Below, piece after piece: positions 1 through 12,017 of a stretch of 64,000 bases of DNA (position 1 is the first letter of the stretch; every line of letters starts with the position of its first letter). The notes below the pieces were generated by a model. It did not search any database and was not told the origin of the DNA. It saw only the letters and a program-made list of their open reading frames with translations. A program made the position numbers and the translations under genes. Source of the stretch: Neodiprion pinetum (taxonomy: Eukaryota > Arthropoda > Insecta > Hymenoptera > Diprionidae); assembly GCF_021155775.2 (NCBI RefSeq), contig NC_060238.1, positions 17,460,542 through 17,524,541 of the forward strand, in the 5' to 3' direction.

Positions 1-237
1 GCCACTCGATTTAAACGGTTTGTCGGCAATATTACGTCAAATAAAATACAATTTTACAGTTATGCATGTACGTATCTACATACATATTATACATACTATA
101 AATATATTACGTAACGAACAGATGAAGACTTTACACATGTTGGTAGAGGAGTATTGGATTATATTACACGATTAGCCTAACCTTCAGTCTATATATATTG
201 TAACGTTAAACTGCTGTCATCTAAGGCAACTGGTGAT

Positions 238-264
238 AAATAAATAAATAAATAAATAAATAAA
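238..264 (+). repeat. (AAAT)n microsatellite
   Basis: About six tandem copies of the 4-base unit AAAT/ATAA are directly visible. It is a simple repeat with no inferred function. Confidence 0.85.
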
Positions 265-1211
265 CTCAAATCAAAGGAAATTAACAGAAAATCAGTTGTA
301 TTATCGATTGAAATTATAAGTTTCGAGTCAGTCAAGTAGAGCTTACAAGAGTTAACAATAATTCTCTAGGTTCTACTTGACAGGTCAACAACGAGTGATA
401 AATCGAAAAATAGTGGCTCGCGTGATTTTTGAAAGAATAAAGTGAAGTGATAGCTTTTAACAAAAGATGACAATGGACAGAGAAAATTAGACGTAGGTCG
501 GTGTAAGCGATATAATGTGCAAAAATATACTTAAAACTACGCGTCACTGGGCGACGTGATTTTACCCACTCTTCCAAGAACGACACTACGGTACTGATTA
601 TTTGACTGTTAATTAGAACCGAGTGAGTACCAATTTTATTATTCGGCGGTTTAATCTACGCTCAGATGTACTGCAAGGAACTCGATTTACGATAAAAATT
701 CATGCAAAATAGCAAATAAAACATAATAAGCACTACTGGTACAAATATTCAGAAAAGGAAGGACAACAGACGGCTCGAAATACGATAGAGATTACAGAAG
801 CAGTTTGCGAAAATATTATTTAAAAAAATTATAGAAATTCAGATATAAGAGAGTTATCTATTCGGTAGCTGCGAGGCCGCTCAGAGATACGGAATCAATT
901 AACGAAATCATGCAGTCACACGACGGCTTAACTCAGAGCTGCGGACTATGATTCACAAAGATACTGGCATCACACGATGCAAACAAAAAGATAATTAAGA
1001 TACGAGAGAAGGAAAGATATGGACAACTTCGTAACGATACGATACGAAGGCAAAATCCTGACTTACTATAACCAGTAATCGGGCATGCAGACGCTAATTT
1101 TATTTTAAGATAAAATTAGCGGTATTACAGAAGAAAAATAATCGGGAAAGGTAATCGGGAGAAAAAGGAAGAGAAGTTAACTAGAGAGCAAAATGATAAA
1201 AAGTATGAACA

Positions 1212-1380
1212 CTGGAACTACCGAAATTAACACGAAGCTATTTCTGCCAAAACCAGGCAAAATAACTGGTCTTCAATAGATACCTAATAATAGAGAAATG
1301 TCATATCACGTTGATATAACCATTTTCTATTATAACGATTTTTTGAAGACCAGTCATTTTGACCAGCGCGGTAGTTCTAG
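1212..1380. mobile_element. Palindromic MITE-like element, 169 bp
   Basis: The outer ends form an inverted repeat: CTGGAACTACCG at the left and CGGTAGTTCTAG at the right, 11 of 12 pairing. Further in, ACTGGTCTTCAA pairs with TTGAAGACCAGT, and AATAGAGAAATG pairs with CATTTTCTATT around a short centre near 1305. The whole unit could fold into one long hairpin. There is no coding capacity. It fits a non-autonomous foldback DNA element; the superfamily is not assignable. Confidence 0.65.
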
Positions 1381-3198
1381 TGTTAAAGAACAGTAGGGAA
1401 TACAAACGATACCGATAGAAGAAAAAGGGAGGAAGAATTTAAATGAGGAACTAGATCTACAAGATCGAGGGTTAACGATGAATGGACGGTGATCGGAGTT
1501 CGGCTCGCCGATCCCACCGGTGTCGTCAGGTGATCCTTATTCGAGTTCATTGATCGTTTGTTCCCTACCATAATTAGGTCATCCCTCTAATGGCGAATAT
1601 CGGTCATGAATATGCCACGCGGTTACACAGATTACCGACAGTTGGGTAATTATTCGCCTTTTGACTTCGTCGTTGACAGCTGCTCGTACGGGGTTGCAGT
1701 CGCGGCTCTTCACTGACCAGCTGGTTGCCTGTCGTTGGGGACGCTTTGGCGAAGACACGCGTGATGCCCTCCCGGCCATAGTATACATATTGTGTAGCAA
1801 GAAAGCAAACTCGGTCCTTTCGGGACAAGCGTAAGTTTGCGATGCGAGTCGTAGGTGAGCACTAGCTTTGTCCTTGAAAAAGTGACTTTTGAATTTCGAC
1901 CGGCTCACCCCTTAAATCGGTTTCAAATTATTCAAAAATAATTCCCTTATTTTTTCAGAATTTCATCTCAACTCTAACCCGTACCCGCAACAGGGTGGAT
2001 TTCCCCACTGAAAACAGATTTCGATAAAATTTGGTATACGGGCGTTTCTTGGGTCGTTGATTACGCATCTGAAATCGAAAATTTGAAAATTCAAAATGGG
2101 GCATCCAACATGGCGGAACTCACGAATCGCATGCGAATATCAACAGAAATGAGATCCACTGATGAACCACGTGATCAACTCACGAGGGCGCTTGTCGGGC
2201 AGCATTTTGCTACCCGTGAAAACGTAGCCGTACGCTGTCTTCGCTACATCCGGGAAAGTGGCCAGCTGGTTTCTTCAAGAGAAGCGGTCGCTCGGCTGTC
2301 CGGAGGATTTGTGTGCGCTCTTCGCAATATCCTTTAACCCCGGCACTCAAAGCGGTACGAGAGGTTGTGCTTTCCAAGGCACAACGAGGCTTGCACATCG
2401 GACAGTCGGTAGATGAGATCATCGGGAGAATAATTGAGGTCATCAGGGGTCCTGTTGGTCCATCGGTGGTCGGGATCGTTTTTGTCGTCGATATCTTGTT
2501 TGCTTGCACCGAAGCGCGAAATACAGAATTTAGAAAGAAAGAATCAGTGACTAGTAATTTATTAGTTACTTTGTATCGAGTTCGCTTGCAGTACCCTGCC
2601 AGGGACGTGTTTTCCGATATTTCTTTCACTTGTATGCCCTTGTGACGGAGTGATCTAAAGCGCCACGTTACAATAGATAATTTTATTCAATTTGGATAAA
2701 TATCACAGTCTATGTTTGTCGACGTTTTTTGGAGAAACAAATGTCACACATTTTTTGAGTACAGTTTATTTTATTCCGTGTACTTCCTCGACGACTCGGC
2801 AACCACTTCCCCATAAATCAGTTTTTATGCCACCACAGATCACAGAAAACTTTCAAGAACGTCTACAAAAATTGAAACCTTTTCTCAATTGCCATGATTT
2901 GTTCAATTTCGTTTACCTTTGCTTTGCTATCAACGAAGGCAACCACTCTTACTGCGATTCTTACATCTAAGTTTCGACAGTAGTACCTACGTCTCTTAAA
3001 ACGGATGACGTACAATCTGTCTACGTGAATTCTGCAGGCGGAGATTTGACGCCCAAGTGGCATTATGAACATCTAACGGTCCAATGTCGATGATGTAACT
3101 CCTAGGATGTTGAAACCACAAATGACACGTGTTCATCAAGCCGGAAGTAAGTATGTAACAGCAAACTCCGTAAACGTGTTCCATGAATAATTTAACAT

Positions 3199-3689
3199 AT
3201 AAGGGAATGGGGGGGCAAAACGGGGTAGGTGGGCAAAATGAGATACCCCAAAAATTTCGTAAAAATTTTTTTTTCCGAAAAAATTTCGTAAATGGTCAAA
3301 AATGACATCTAGCATCATTTCACACTAAAAAGCTAAAAAAAATACATTTGTATACTTTTTGCGAAAAAATACAAATAAAAGAAATGGAAATAACAAGAAA
3401 AAACTTTTTTAAAATTATGTTGAGAGTAAATTTTATTACTAACGTTAATTTAAAAAGTAATTATTACACATATTTTATTTACTTGAAAAAAAATAATTAC
3501 TTTTTTTAGGGGTACCCCATTTAGCCCGCAAAAATAAAAATTTTTTTCTTACTGGAAATTGAAAATTGACATTATTTACGTTGTTTGTAACAAAAAAAAA
3601 AGAAAATTTAGCATATTGGCGTTCACAAAATTTTAGTATTTCCTTAAGTACCCCGTTTTGCCCCCCCCCCCCCCCCCCCCCTTCCCTAT
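3199..3689. mobile_element. Inverted-repeat element with poly-C tract
   Basis: The left end reads ATAAGGGAATGGGGGGGC followed by AAAACGGGGTA. The right end is its inverse, TACCCCGTTTTG, a run of 21 C and then TTCCCTAT. The terminal inverted repeats are about 30 bp and the element is about 490 bp. The interior is AT-rich and non-coding. The long homopolymer inside one terminal repeat is the odd feature and could be a slippage expansion of the 7-G run in the other arm. Likely a MITE. Confidence 0.6.
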
Positions 3690-5050
3690 GGAAAAAGTCT
3701 AATGCAGATCTTACATCTGTGCGGTGAACATATGGTCAGCACTTACACACTTCTGGAATCAAATCTCCATTAATTGTGATAGATCTACCCAAGCATATTG
3801 TAATTCTTACTATGCTTTTGTAACTCTTATTACCGGATTTGTAAATCTTGCTACAATTGCTGTAGATTTAACTCCAAAAAAGTGCTGTCCATACATTCAC
3901 CACGGGATACGTAAGATCTAGAATATTTTACTTTCCATATGTGGTATAACATTTATGCATTTATGCAATACGGGTCATCTACAGGGATACATAAAAAAAA
4001 AACCTACAAAAAAATCAGCAAGGTGAGCATCAGGTATTGAATGGTGTTGGAAATCTTTTGCCGGAAGTCTAAGCACAAAATTATATCAGACTATCGAACA
4101 AAATAAAAAATTCATTAATCACCGATTCCCCCTATGTCGATTTTTCTCTATGTTTTGTTTTTATTGTAGTTTATATGAAATTAAAAAGTATATCAAAGGT
4201 AGCTCATTAGGTAAAACAAATTCATTGCAATCATTTTTTCTCAAAACCGTCCTCACAATAAGGGTAAAAATATTAGTCTTATTTTTTTCCATTGCATTAC
4301 ACAATTCAGTGCAAAAAATTATTTTTTTTCCTACTATCAACTTTATTACCAGACCTACTAAAACCAAGTTATGCGAATTGTACAAAAAAAAATTCATCTC
4401 CCAAAAGAATTGATATAAAAATCTGAAAAAATTCATAAAGCTACTTTAGAGTAGCGTTAAAATATGGCGATTCATAAACGTCCAAGAAAAAAAGAGGCTA
4501 AATTTGGGAGAATGTCCTATACAGAGCTGAAACGTAGCGTTCGTTATAAACCACAACTTGTACAGCTATAAAGTCGGTATCACATTCTTTGTGGTATTTT
4601 TTTTTGGTCGCGATATCAGAAGTAGGTAGGTAACTGCAGTTTCTTAACTATTGAGCAAACGATAATAAATCCATGAAAATTATGTAACTTCCATATACAC
4701 TGCAGTATAGACTGTGAAAATTGTTGTATTTTTACACATACTCGAACTAAAAATGTTTGTGATAAATAAAATATTGAATAGATCCTATACATAAGTGTAT
4801 GTAATCAAATTCCTTTGTCACAATCAATGTTTTGCTGTTAAGATCTATACAATATTTTCTGCAACAAGAATGATACAATATTTATAACGGGCATCGTAGA
4901 CTAGTTTAAAATAGGGCACTTGAGTTGTTAAACAAAGTACCGAAGTTCGTTCAAAAGATAAATCAAATCCTAGGAATGCTGTGCATAAAACTTATCGCTC
5001 GAAGATTTCCTGGAACAATTAGGTGACGTGATCGTTCCGTCTGACTGGTG

Positions 5051-6199
5051 TCAAGTGAGTCTGTAACTGATATTCTCAAAAGGCGTCAAAGATTGCCCGC
5101 TTTTTAGGTAGGCCGACGTCGCGGAGTTGAAAAACTCCTGATAAAGGTTCCTGTAATGATACTCCGTGAGTCCCAATACGGTGAACAAAACCACATAACC
5201 CAGATACCGAATGGAGCTGACGTATTCCCAGAGACGGTCGGTAAATATGGCCAGGAGGAGGTAATCCGTCAGGGCATGAACATTGACAAGGGTCCAGGAC
5301 AAAGTGATCGCCCAAAAAGAGCCGCTTCGGAAAACCGTCAGCTGAATGTCCTCCTGAGTAAACAGAAACGAGGATCCGGTAACGCTGTTCTGATGTCCTT
5401 GCGACGACTGCCCTTCGAGCAGGTCCTGATACAGGGCGATGTACCGGTTCCATCCGGCGCTACTGAGCAACAGCTGACCAACGAAGAGAAGCAGCACCTT
5501 CGGCGCCGCTCGCCCCAGAGGCGACTGCTTTTTGTACAGCATTCCGGACCCCAATTCCTTTGACTCGATGACCGGAAGCAGCTTCTCGTAGCCGCGCCTC
5601 GGGGGGTTGACTCTGATGAAGTAATACACCCCGATGATGAGGCTTAAGACCCCTAGCGAGTCGCAGATCCCATCGACCCAGTAACCGTTGCTCCCAACCT
5701 CCGAATACTCGCCTCGGATGTTCTTCCTCCGCCTCGCCACGTGTCCGTCGAGGTCGTCTAGCCACGATCTTACCATAAATAGAACAACACCAAACCGGCG
5801 TTGAGATAGAGAGTCACTCGACACACATTTTCCTGCAGCGACCGCCACCAGCACATGGAAAGCGCTGATTTTGTTTGGTGATATCCAAGATTGATCACTG
5901 ATCTTTAACACGCGGTCAACGATCACGGCCAGAGGACTCAGCAAGTAGTGATTCGGATTGTCGAGCATCAAACTCTTCACCGTTACGTCACAGATCGGAT
6001 TTACGTCGCAGGATATGTACGAGTTGTAGTAGGAGGGATCAGCTGGGGTCGCGTCCAAATCTCGGTGAATTGCAAAGTCGCGGACTCTGACGAAGAGGAG
6101 ATAGTTCATGTACACAAAGTAGCTCAGAGTTAAAATTAAGAGCGCCAAGAAGAGGCGACTGCAAGCTGCGTTCGGACCGAGCATTGTAGTTTTGGGCAT
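5051..6199 (-). CDS. CPES: Ceramide phosphoethanolamine synthase (CPES)
   Basis: A single open frame of 382 residues. CPES moves phosphoethanolamine from CDP-ethanolamine to ceramide and makes the main sphingolipid of many insects, in place of sphingomyelin; it acts in Golgi-type membranes. The sequence carries the CDP-alcohol phosphatidyltransferase signature: D148xxD151-G152xxA155-R156, and then G172xxxD176xxxD180. The gap between the AR and G parts is longer than in ordinary family members, which fits the CPES branch. An N-terminal hydrophobic segment (about residues 14-37) and several more hydrophobic stretches (about 181-195, 233-247, 293-325, 330-346) indicate a polytopic membrane protein. 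There is a conserved-looking Cys-rich piece near 64-70. The start is the first ATG of the frame, right before the hydrophobic anchor. No intron is needed. If DHX35 really continues to the left, this gene lies inside a DHX35 intron on the same strand. Confidence 0.85.
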   Translation of the reverse strand: MPKTTMLGPNAACSRLFLALLILTLSYFVYMNYLLFVRVRDFAIHRDLDATPADPSYYNSYISCDVNPICDVTVKSLMLDNPNHYLLSPLAVIVDRVLKISDQSWISPNKISAFHVLVAVAAGKCVSSDSLSQRRFGVVLFMVRSWLDDLDGHVARRRKNIRGEYSEVGSNGYWVDGICDSLGVLSLIIGVYYFIRVNPPRRGYEKLLPVIESKELGSGMLYKKQSPLGRAAPKVLLLFVGQLLLSSAGWNRYIALYQDLLEGQSSQGHQNSVTGSSFLFTQEDIQLTVFRSGSFWAITLSWTLVNVHALTDYLLLAIFTDRLWEYVSSIRYLGYVVLFTVLGLTEYHYRNLYQEFFNSATSAYLKSGQSLTPFENISYRLT

Positions 6200-8790
6200 T
6201 CATTCAACGCGTTAAATGCGCGTGTCGCGCGAGAATTGTACCAATATGTAACAAAGAGGAATAATTAGTCTGGAGTTCCCATTCGTTGAAGGTGAATACA
6301 TAACTCTCGCAAAACATTATTACATCTCACAGTTTTAATGTCAAACGCGGTGTTTTCAATTATAGCGTCGCGCTCTACACGAGAAAATAACTCGTTAATT
6401 TTTCCTCGTTCGCATCTAATCTTGTTTTGCTTAAACCGTCAGTCGCTTACAGTTTATTGTAATGCTTTCAGCCTTGTTTTGTATAAACCACTATTTAAAG
6501 CATACGACTGACGTCACTTCAAACACGTTACAGGTTTTAATGATTTAACAAGATTAGAACAAGCAAGATTTAACATTCCACGCAGGTGCACAATTTGAAC
6601 CGTTTCTGTGTAAATCGTCATCATAAACTGTTGCTCGGTTGTATGGCAATCACTTATTCTCTGGTACTTATAAATCAAACTCTGAACAGAGAGACATAAA
6701 AGAAAAACAATCTCGACTATAAAACGTCTTCATTTGATACGTTGTTGTGAAAATTCTATTTTTATTTTTCTACTTTGTTTAACATGACCTCCCACTTAAA
6801 TACAAACTGGTCATTATATTTACACTCTGCAATAAATAAATTAAACCATATAAACTTTTTCCACACTGTATATAATAAATAGTTATGTATGTGCTGGGAT
6901 GAATCTGTGGCCGAGGAAAGCATCATATATTCGAACACGTAAAATTCGCGCACTTCATCGTTCAACGGTTGACAGTGTTGTGGCTAGATAATAAATGTAT
7001 GAGCCAGTGCCTCTCAGCCTTGTAGGCGTCAGCGTGGAACAAGGCGCGTCTGCGCTACGCGTACTTCTACAGGTGTGACATGTCCTAACAGGTCTTCGTA
7101 TTCGAACTTTTTTTTATCAATAATCTTGATATGATACCGCGATATTGTATCACATTATCGTTATGCATGATAGTATCTTCAATACCCAGCTTCAGTAATG
7201 AATTTATATTAATTATAGCACGTTACAGGTTATAGAAATGTATAGTTGCATACTTGCTTAGAAATAATATGGGGCGGTGAATCTGCATTTACTTTAGAGG
7301 GTACCTTGATGTAACGGGTCAAGAGAATGAAAACAAAATTACTACCCGAAGTGTTCGTTAAATATCTCAAAAATACGGTTTATAATTTTCTAAGCTTAAT
7401 TCAAAGTTGCAATACATGATTGTGTAACTACAGCAGTAGGCAGGTATGTACCTGAAAGCGCGCGCTTTGCCAAACATGATTCATTACTTGCTTCACTTTT
7501 CTCAGTTAGATCCCTTTCACACTAATTGTAAGACTCTAGACCTGCGACTGCCAGATTGGTGTACACAGATGTTCACATGGTTGTAAGTATGGTTGTTACT
7601 ATATGCAATAAATGTAAGTATAATGTTTGTGATTTTACTGCACTTTTTCTATACAGAAGTAAAGTAAGGGTATAAGAAATTCCAAAAATTGTGGCTATCG
7701 GAAAACGTGGAGTGATACGTGGCCGGCCGATCGCAAGTAGCTACGCGACGGTCCCCAGCCAAACGGATCAGTGCGGCGAATCCCTAAAGCATTCCCGATT
7801 CTCTTCTTTTATCGGAAAATGTACTTATAACGTCCAAGTCTGGTTTTCGGCACTATTTTATGATCACATAACCTGAGTTTTTAATTTTAATGGAAGCAAA
7901 TCGTAATTATTGGGGTTTCAAATGACTCATGTCACATAAATTAATGAAACGTAATCAGTAATATACCTGTTCTACTATCCACAAGCAAAAAAACACAGTC
8001 AACTGTCAGCTGTCAGCTTGGTTGCATTAGTTTGATTTTTTTCACCAGACGAGCCACAATAAAACGACAATCCCAATATTTAAGCTCATATAGCAGTCCT
8101 ATCTTTACCGACCGAACAAACTCACTCATTTTCTTCCTATATCAAATGAACAAATGATCGGAAAGGGTTCAAACTTCGACGGTGCATGCACGGGGTAGTA
8201 GGAAAGAGACAACACTCAGCGATAAAATTTGTCCCCAGTTTTGAGGTAACGTAAGAAGAATTGTCTGAAAGCAATTTGAGCGTCTCTTCCGGAAAAAGCG
8301 AAATTCTGGCTTCAAAATGTGAAAAGAAAAGGGCGGCGATCGTAACCTATAAACCTCCATGCTATAAACATATTCCGTAAATTCGCAAAACACGCATTTG
8401 AAGTGAGTGAAAACCGAGTAATTGCGTTTCCAACCTCAACCGACATTAAATCCGAGAAAAAGGTGGCAAACGGCGAATCGTAAGATCATAGGGATGAGGG
8501 GGGAGAACGCTATACGTGCTTACACCGCAGGAGGCGCTTAAATCGCACCTTGACAATTCCTCTTACGTTGCCCCAAAAACTGAAGCAACTTTTGAGCCAA
8601 GTGCTGCTTGAGTGTCGTTTCATTCCTACTACTCCGTGAGTGCATGGCTCTTTCGCAGCGGAATTCAGGAAAGTTACTCATATCCCTAAAATCGGAAAAA
8701 ACAAAATAGGGGCCGAAAAGTGCACAGTTGAGATACTTTGCACAATTGCGGAAATAATTAATAGTAAAATGAGCCACTGTGAGACTGTTT
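6200..8790. other. Non-coding stretch upstream of CPES
   Basis: AT-rich DNA without a credible ORF. The first few hundred bases upstream of the CPES start would hold its promoter and 5' leader. No clear mobile element was recognised. Confidence 0.4.
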
Positions 8791-8797
8791 TGCAATG

Positions 8798-8950
8798 CAA
8801 TATTGAGGTCGCTAGACGAAGACTAGGAATTCAAATAATTTCGTAAATAAAAGAGGCTCATGATCGTGATCGTAATCGTAAGCGTGAGAGCCACTTTTAT
8901 TTACGAAACTATTGCAATTCCTAGTTTTCGTCTAGCAACCTCAATAAATT
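8798..8950. mobile_element. Foldback element, about 150 bp
   Basis: The left arm runs through TTGAGGTCGCTAGACGAAGA and the right arm through TCGTCTAGCAACCTCAA as its inverse. Further in, TTTCGTAAATAAAAG pairs with CTTTTATTTACGAAA. The arms are about 60 bp each around a loop rich in GATCGT-type repeats. No coding content is present. It fits a MITE or foldback element. Confidence 0.65.
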
Positions 8951-9539
8951 TCAAATTTTTATGGCACGTTCACTCAACTGTAAAATTCAAATGGGTAAGG
9001 GTGGCAGTGGGGGTGGGGGGTCCATTTGTGTCACGTGATTTTCAGAAGGATGAGTCGTATGAACGTCGCGGCGTGACACAGAAGTGAGGATGGGTCGAAT
9101 ATTCCAAAAATCAGCGTTACGTGTTTCATGAACGGCCCTAGACAATCTGATCGTATATGGAGGGATAGTCAATACAGGAGGGCCTAATTGACAGGAACAT
9201 CGTTGGACACATCATATAGCTCTTTCCGTTCACCACGAATTGTGGTGAAATCGAATTTTACCCAATTTTCGTCCATACGTTGGGCGGCCTCACCAGGCTC
9301 CAAAAAAATGTAAGAAAAATATTTTTGTGCTCTCTAATGACGTAACAAATGTACCAAAAAAGGACGTATGTGTATTAAAAAGAGCACTAACAATAAGAGA
9401 TCTCTCTCTTTCTATTCGCCACATATTTCCACTTAAGGCGGAGGCGCCCAAGTCTTGGCTAATCTATCTATAATATACGTATGACCACAATTCCCTCTGC
9501 TCAGCACTTACGGGTCCCGTAGTTACCATGGGAAAAGCG

Positions 9540-9935
9540 TGTTTGGATACCAGTGTTATTGGACACAAAAAATAATCGGAAGCTGTATTGGACACGAGAT
9601 TTAATGGAAACAGACCGATTGGACACCGCGATTCATTGGGCACAGCCTGATCGGACACCAAGATTCATTCGACGTAATCAGTTTGTAAATGGGACTTCAG
9701 CATTACTTTTCTACGTCCGACAATTTCGATTTTAATCGAGCGTCTAAATATTTAATCTTTGAGGCCCGATGGGGCCGTGCTCGCAACATCGCTGATGTCC
9801 ATTCGGACTGTGTCCAATAAATCTTGGTATCCAATCGGACTGTGTACAAGGAATCTCGGTGTCCAGTTGATTTGTATCCATTAAATCTCGTGTCAGATAG
9901 AGCTTTCGATTATTTTTGGTGTTCAAACGGATTTC
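9540..9935. mobile_element. Foldback element built of GGACAC repeats
   Basis: The left arm (about 9555-9675) and the right arm (about 9795-9930) are inverted copies of about 120 bp. Each arm is itself made of diverged short tandem units containing ATTGGACAC or its variants. Matching parts include AATAATCGGAAGCT in the left arm and AGCTTTCGATTATT, inverted, in the right arm. The spacer between the arms is about 120 bp. The short ORFs over it are by-products of the repeat. Confidence 0.7.
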
Positions 9936-10924
9936 ACCTCTTACTTTCGTAGGAGATACGAACAAATCATATCTAACTTCAGTTGCCTATTGTAGACGCA
10001 GCGCTCGGTCGGATTATGGCAGTTCACTGAATGCGCACGGCATATAATATACTAAATAATACATAAGAGTATGAAACTGGTAAAGTAAATTTGTAAAATG
10101 ACGCTTTTAAAAAAAAAAGTTTTCGCATAAGTATGAAAAATGAAACGATAATTGCGTTACGGGGTGGATGATAGTGATTACGACGAGCGGCTATCGATGA
10201 CCGCATCCACACCCAGCCGCGATGTTATTACGGCCTATTTCGGGTTCATAGCCCGTCGACTACGCGCACGTACGAAGAATCAGAGAAAATGAGAGAACTT
10301 GCATTGAGGAGTTAAATTTTGAGAGTACAATTAATTTATGGTCAAAGATTTTGACAGTGATGATTTAGATGTTGGCCGCATCAAGGATGACTTGAAAGTG
10401 GCGTATATGGGTGGTAGGATGCGAATGACTGGCTAGTTGCAGTGCAGGAGTTGAGGAAGCATTCTGCTGATGCGGTATGCAAACTGAGGCAGTAAGGTGA
10501 CGATAAGAAAAAGATGCAGGGTATAAGATGGCCATAATAGTGTCGGAAAAGAATCTAGAGTATGCAGGACGTAACAATTGTACAAATTGGAATCTGATCA
10601 GCGCAAGAAAAATCAGCCGGAAAAGGAATTCTCTCAATTGGGGATTCAAAAGAAGTCAGAAAAATTATTTTCAGGTTTTAATGTACATCCTTGATCGCCA
10701 AATACAAAGAGCTGTGGGTTAATAACAGACTCAGAAAGTTCAACGACCGATACAGAGTTGTCTCTGATGTAACAGTAAATTTGAGTGACAAGAGACGAGA
10801 TTCGGGGTTCGAGTTTGACCGGACGGTGCGATATATCATTCTATTTACGGAAAAATCACCGATTAGTAATCTGGCACCTGAACGGCTTGACCCGTCTTAC
10901 GTTTTTGCAAGTTGCCACTCAGGA

Positions 10925-11008
10925 CCGAATTGACAGGCCAAGGATTTGAACCCGAGTCCTCCTGATGCGCAGCCACGAGTGCTAGCACCTGAGCTACTAC
11001 GGTCGGTA
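10925..11008 (-). repeat. tRNA-derived SINE head
   Basis: Read on the minus strand there is a good B box, GGTTCAAATCC (10942-10952), and an A box-like TAGCTCAGGTG (10986-10996) at tRNA-like spacing. The acceptor and D stems do not pair properly, so a working tRNA is unlikely. Such a pair of internal RNA polymerase III promoter boxes in repetitive DNA fits the head of a tRNA-derived SINE, with the body continuing towards lower coordinates (perhaps to about 10700). Confidence 0.55.
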
Positions 11009-11185
11009 TGTCAATGTGGCACGTGGGTTCAATTTTTGATCACAGATTTGATATAAATGTTAAGTACAATGTCGATGCCAACATTATGTGCTACCAAATA
11101 TTCAATTAGGGAAGGAAATTGATTTGTTTTCTGTTCATTCAGTCAAGATGTTACACTACAAAATAGACGATTATTTGACCGTTAA

Positions 11186-11893
11186 GGACCCCGCAGAAAC
11201 CTTATAGAAACTGGTTCCCGGTCGAATTGACTGGATTTTCAGTATGTTCTAGCACATATCCTCCCAATCAAAAATTCTCCTTGAGACAAATTCCAAAAAT
11301 CAGTAGTTTCCCAGAGACAGACTTCCTAAGGGGAGTATATGAACTTTGCGATATCTATGGATTACGCGATTTTTATGAATTTCAAAACTTCAAGGGGGAC
11401 TTGAAATGAAACATATTACTAAAAAACTGCACAGTCGATTCGTAGACTCTGTACACTCGTGAAAAATAGGACAAGTCGATTATTGCAAGTGTCGGAGCGT
11501 CTCGTTCTGCACGCGAAATCTGACGTTGCACGTCCATCCAGTAAATCAGTGAGCTCATGGATAGAATCAATGCATTGATGGAGTCAATCACAGCTTCCTG
11601 TCTATCTTTGAGAATCAACCGTGCAGTTTTTCAATGACTTTTTTGATTTTAAGTCCGCTTAGAGCTTAATAATTCATGAAAATCATGAAATCTAGATATT
11701 ATATCAAAACATTTGGACATCTTTCGTTCGAAGCTTGTACCTCGGAAACTACTGATTTTTGGGACTTATGTCCACAAGAACTATTGATCGGGAGGACATG
11801 TACTATAACGTACTGAAAATCCAGCCGATTCGACCGGGATCCAATTTTCATAAGAATTCTATGGGGTCCTTTGTAGAGGTAAGTCACGAAATC
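11186..11893. mobile_element. Inverted-repeat element, about 700 bp
   Basis: The left arm (about 11186-11320) and right arm (about 11745-11893) are inverted copies of about 140 bp. Shared blocks are AAGGACCCC, CCCGGTCGAAT, TGGATTTTCAGTA and CCAAAAATCAGTAGTTTCC, in that order from each outer end. The roughly 420-bp interior has only chance ORFs. It is a non-autonomous TIR element of unknown superfamily. Confidence 0.7.
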
Positions 11894-12017
11894 TGCTATC
11901 AAAATTCTGTTCCCGTTAGAGTCTGATTTGTGGAGGACTGAAGAAATCCTATTTTTGACTTTTACTGTAACTTTCCTTGTATTTTCTGATAACCGAACAC
12001 TGCGAGGTAATTCACTA

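Larger units (their letters stand above)
1..5050. other. Gene-poor region left of CPES
   Basis: I find no convincing gene here. Short ORFs at about 1.4-1.9 kb and 2.1-2.65 kb overlap on both strands, have no recognisable domain and look like chance or mobile-element remnants. Recognisable structures are an AAAT microsatellite near 238-264, a palindromic element at 1212-1380 and an inverted-repeat element with a long poly-C run at 3199-3689 (both listed separately). The 2.0-2.65 kb part is richer in GC than its surroundings and may be an unclassified repeat. Confidence 0.5.

Noticed and set aside
1579..2645. Overlapping 75-139-residue ORFs on both strands
   Set aside because: They shadow each other, lack domains and lie in DNA that looks repetitive.
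10925..11008. A functional tRNA gene
   Set aside because: Internal promoter boxes are present, but the acceptor and D stems do not pair, so a SINE head is the better call.
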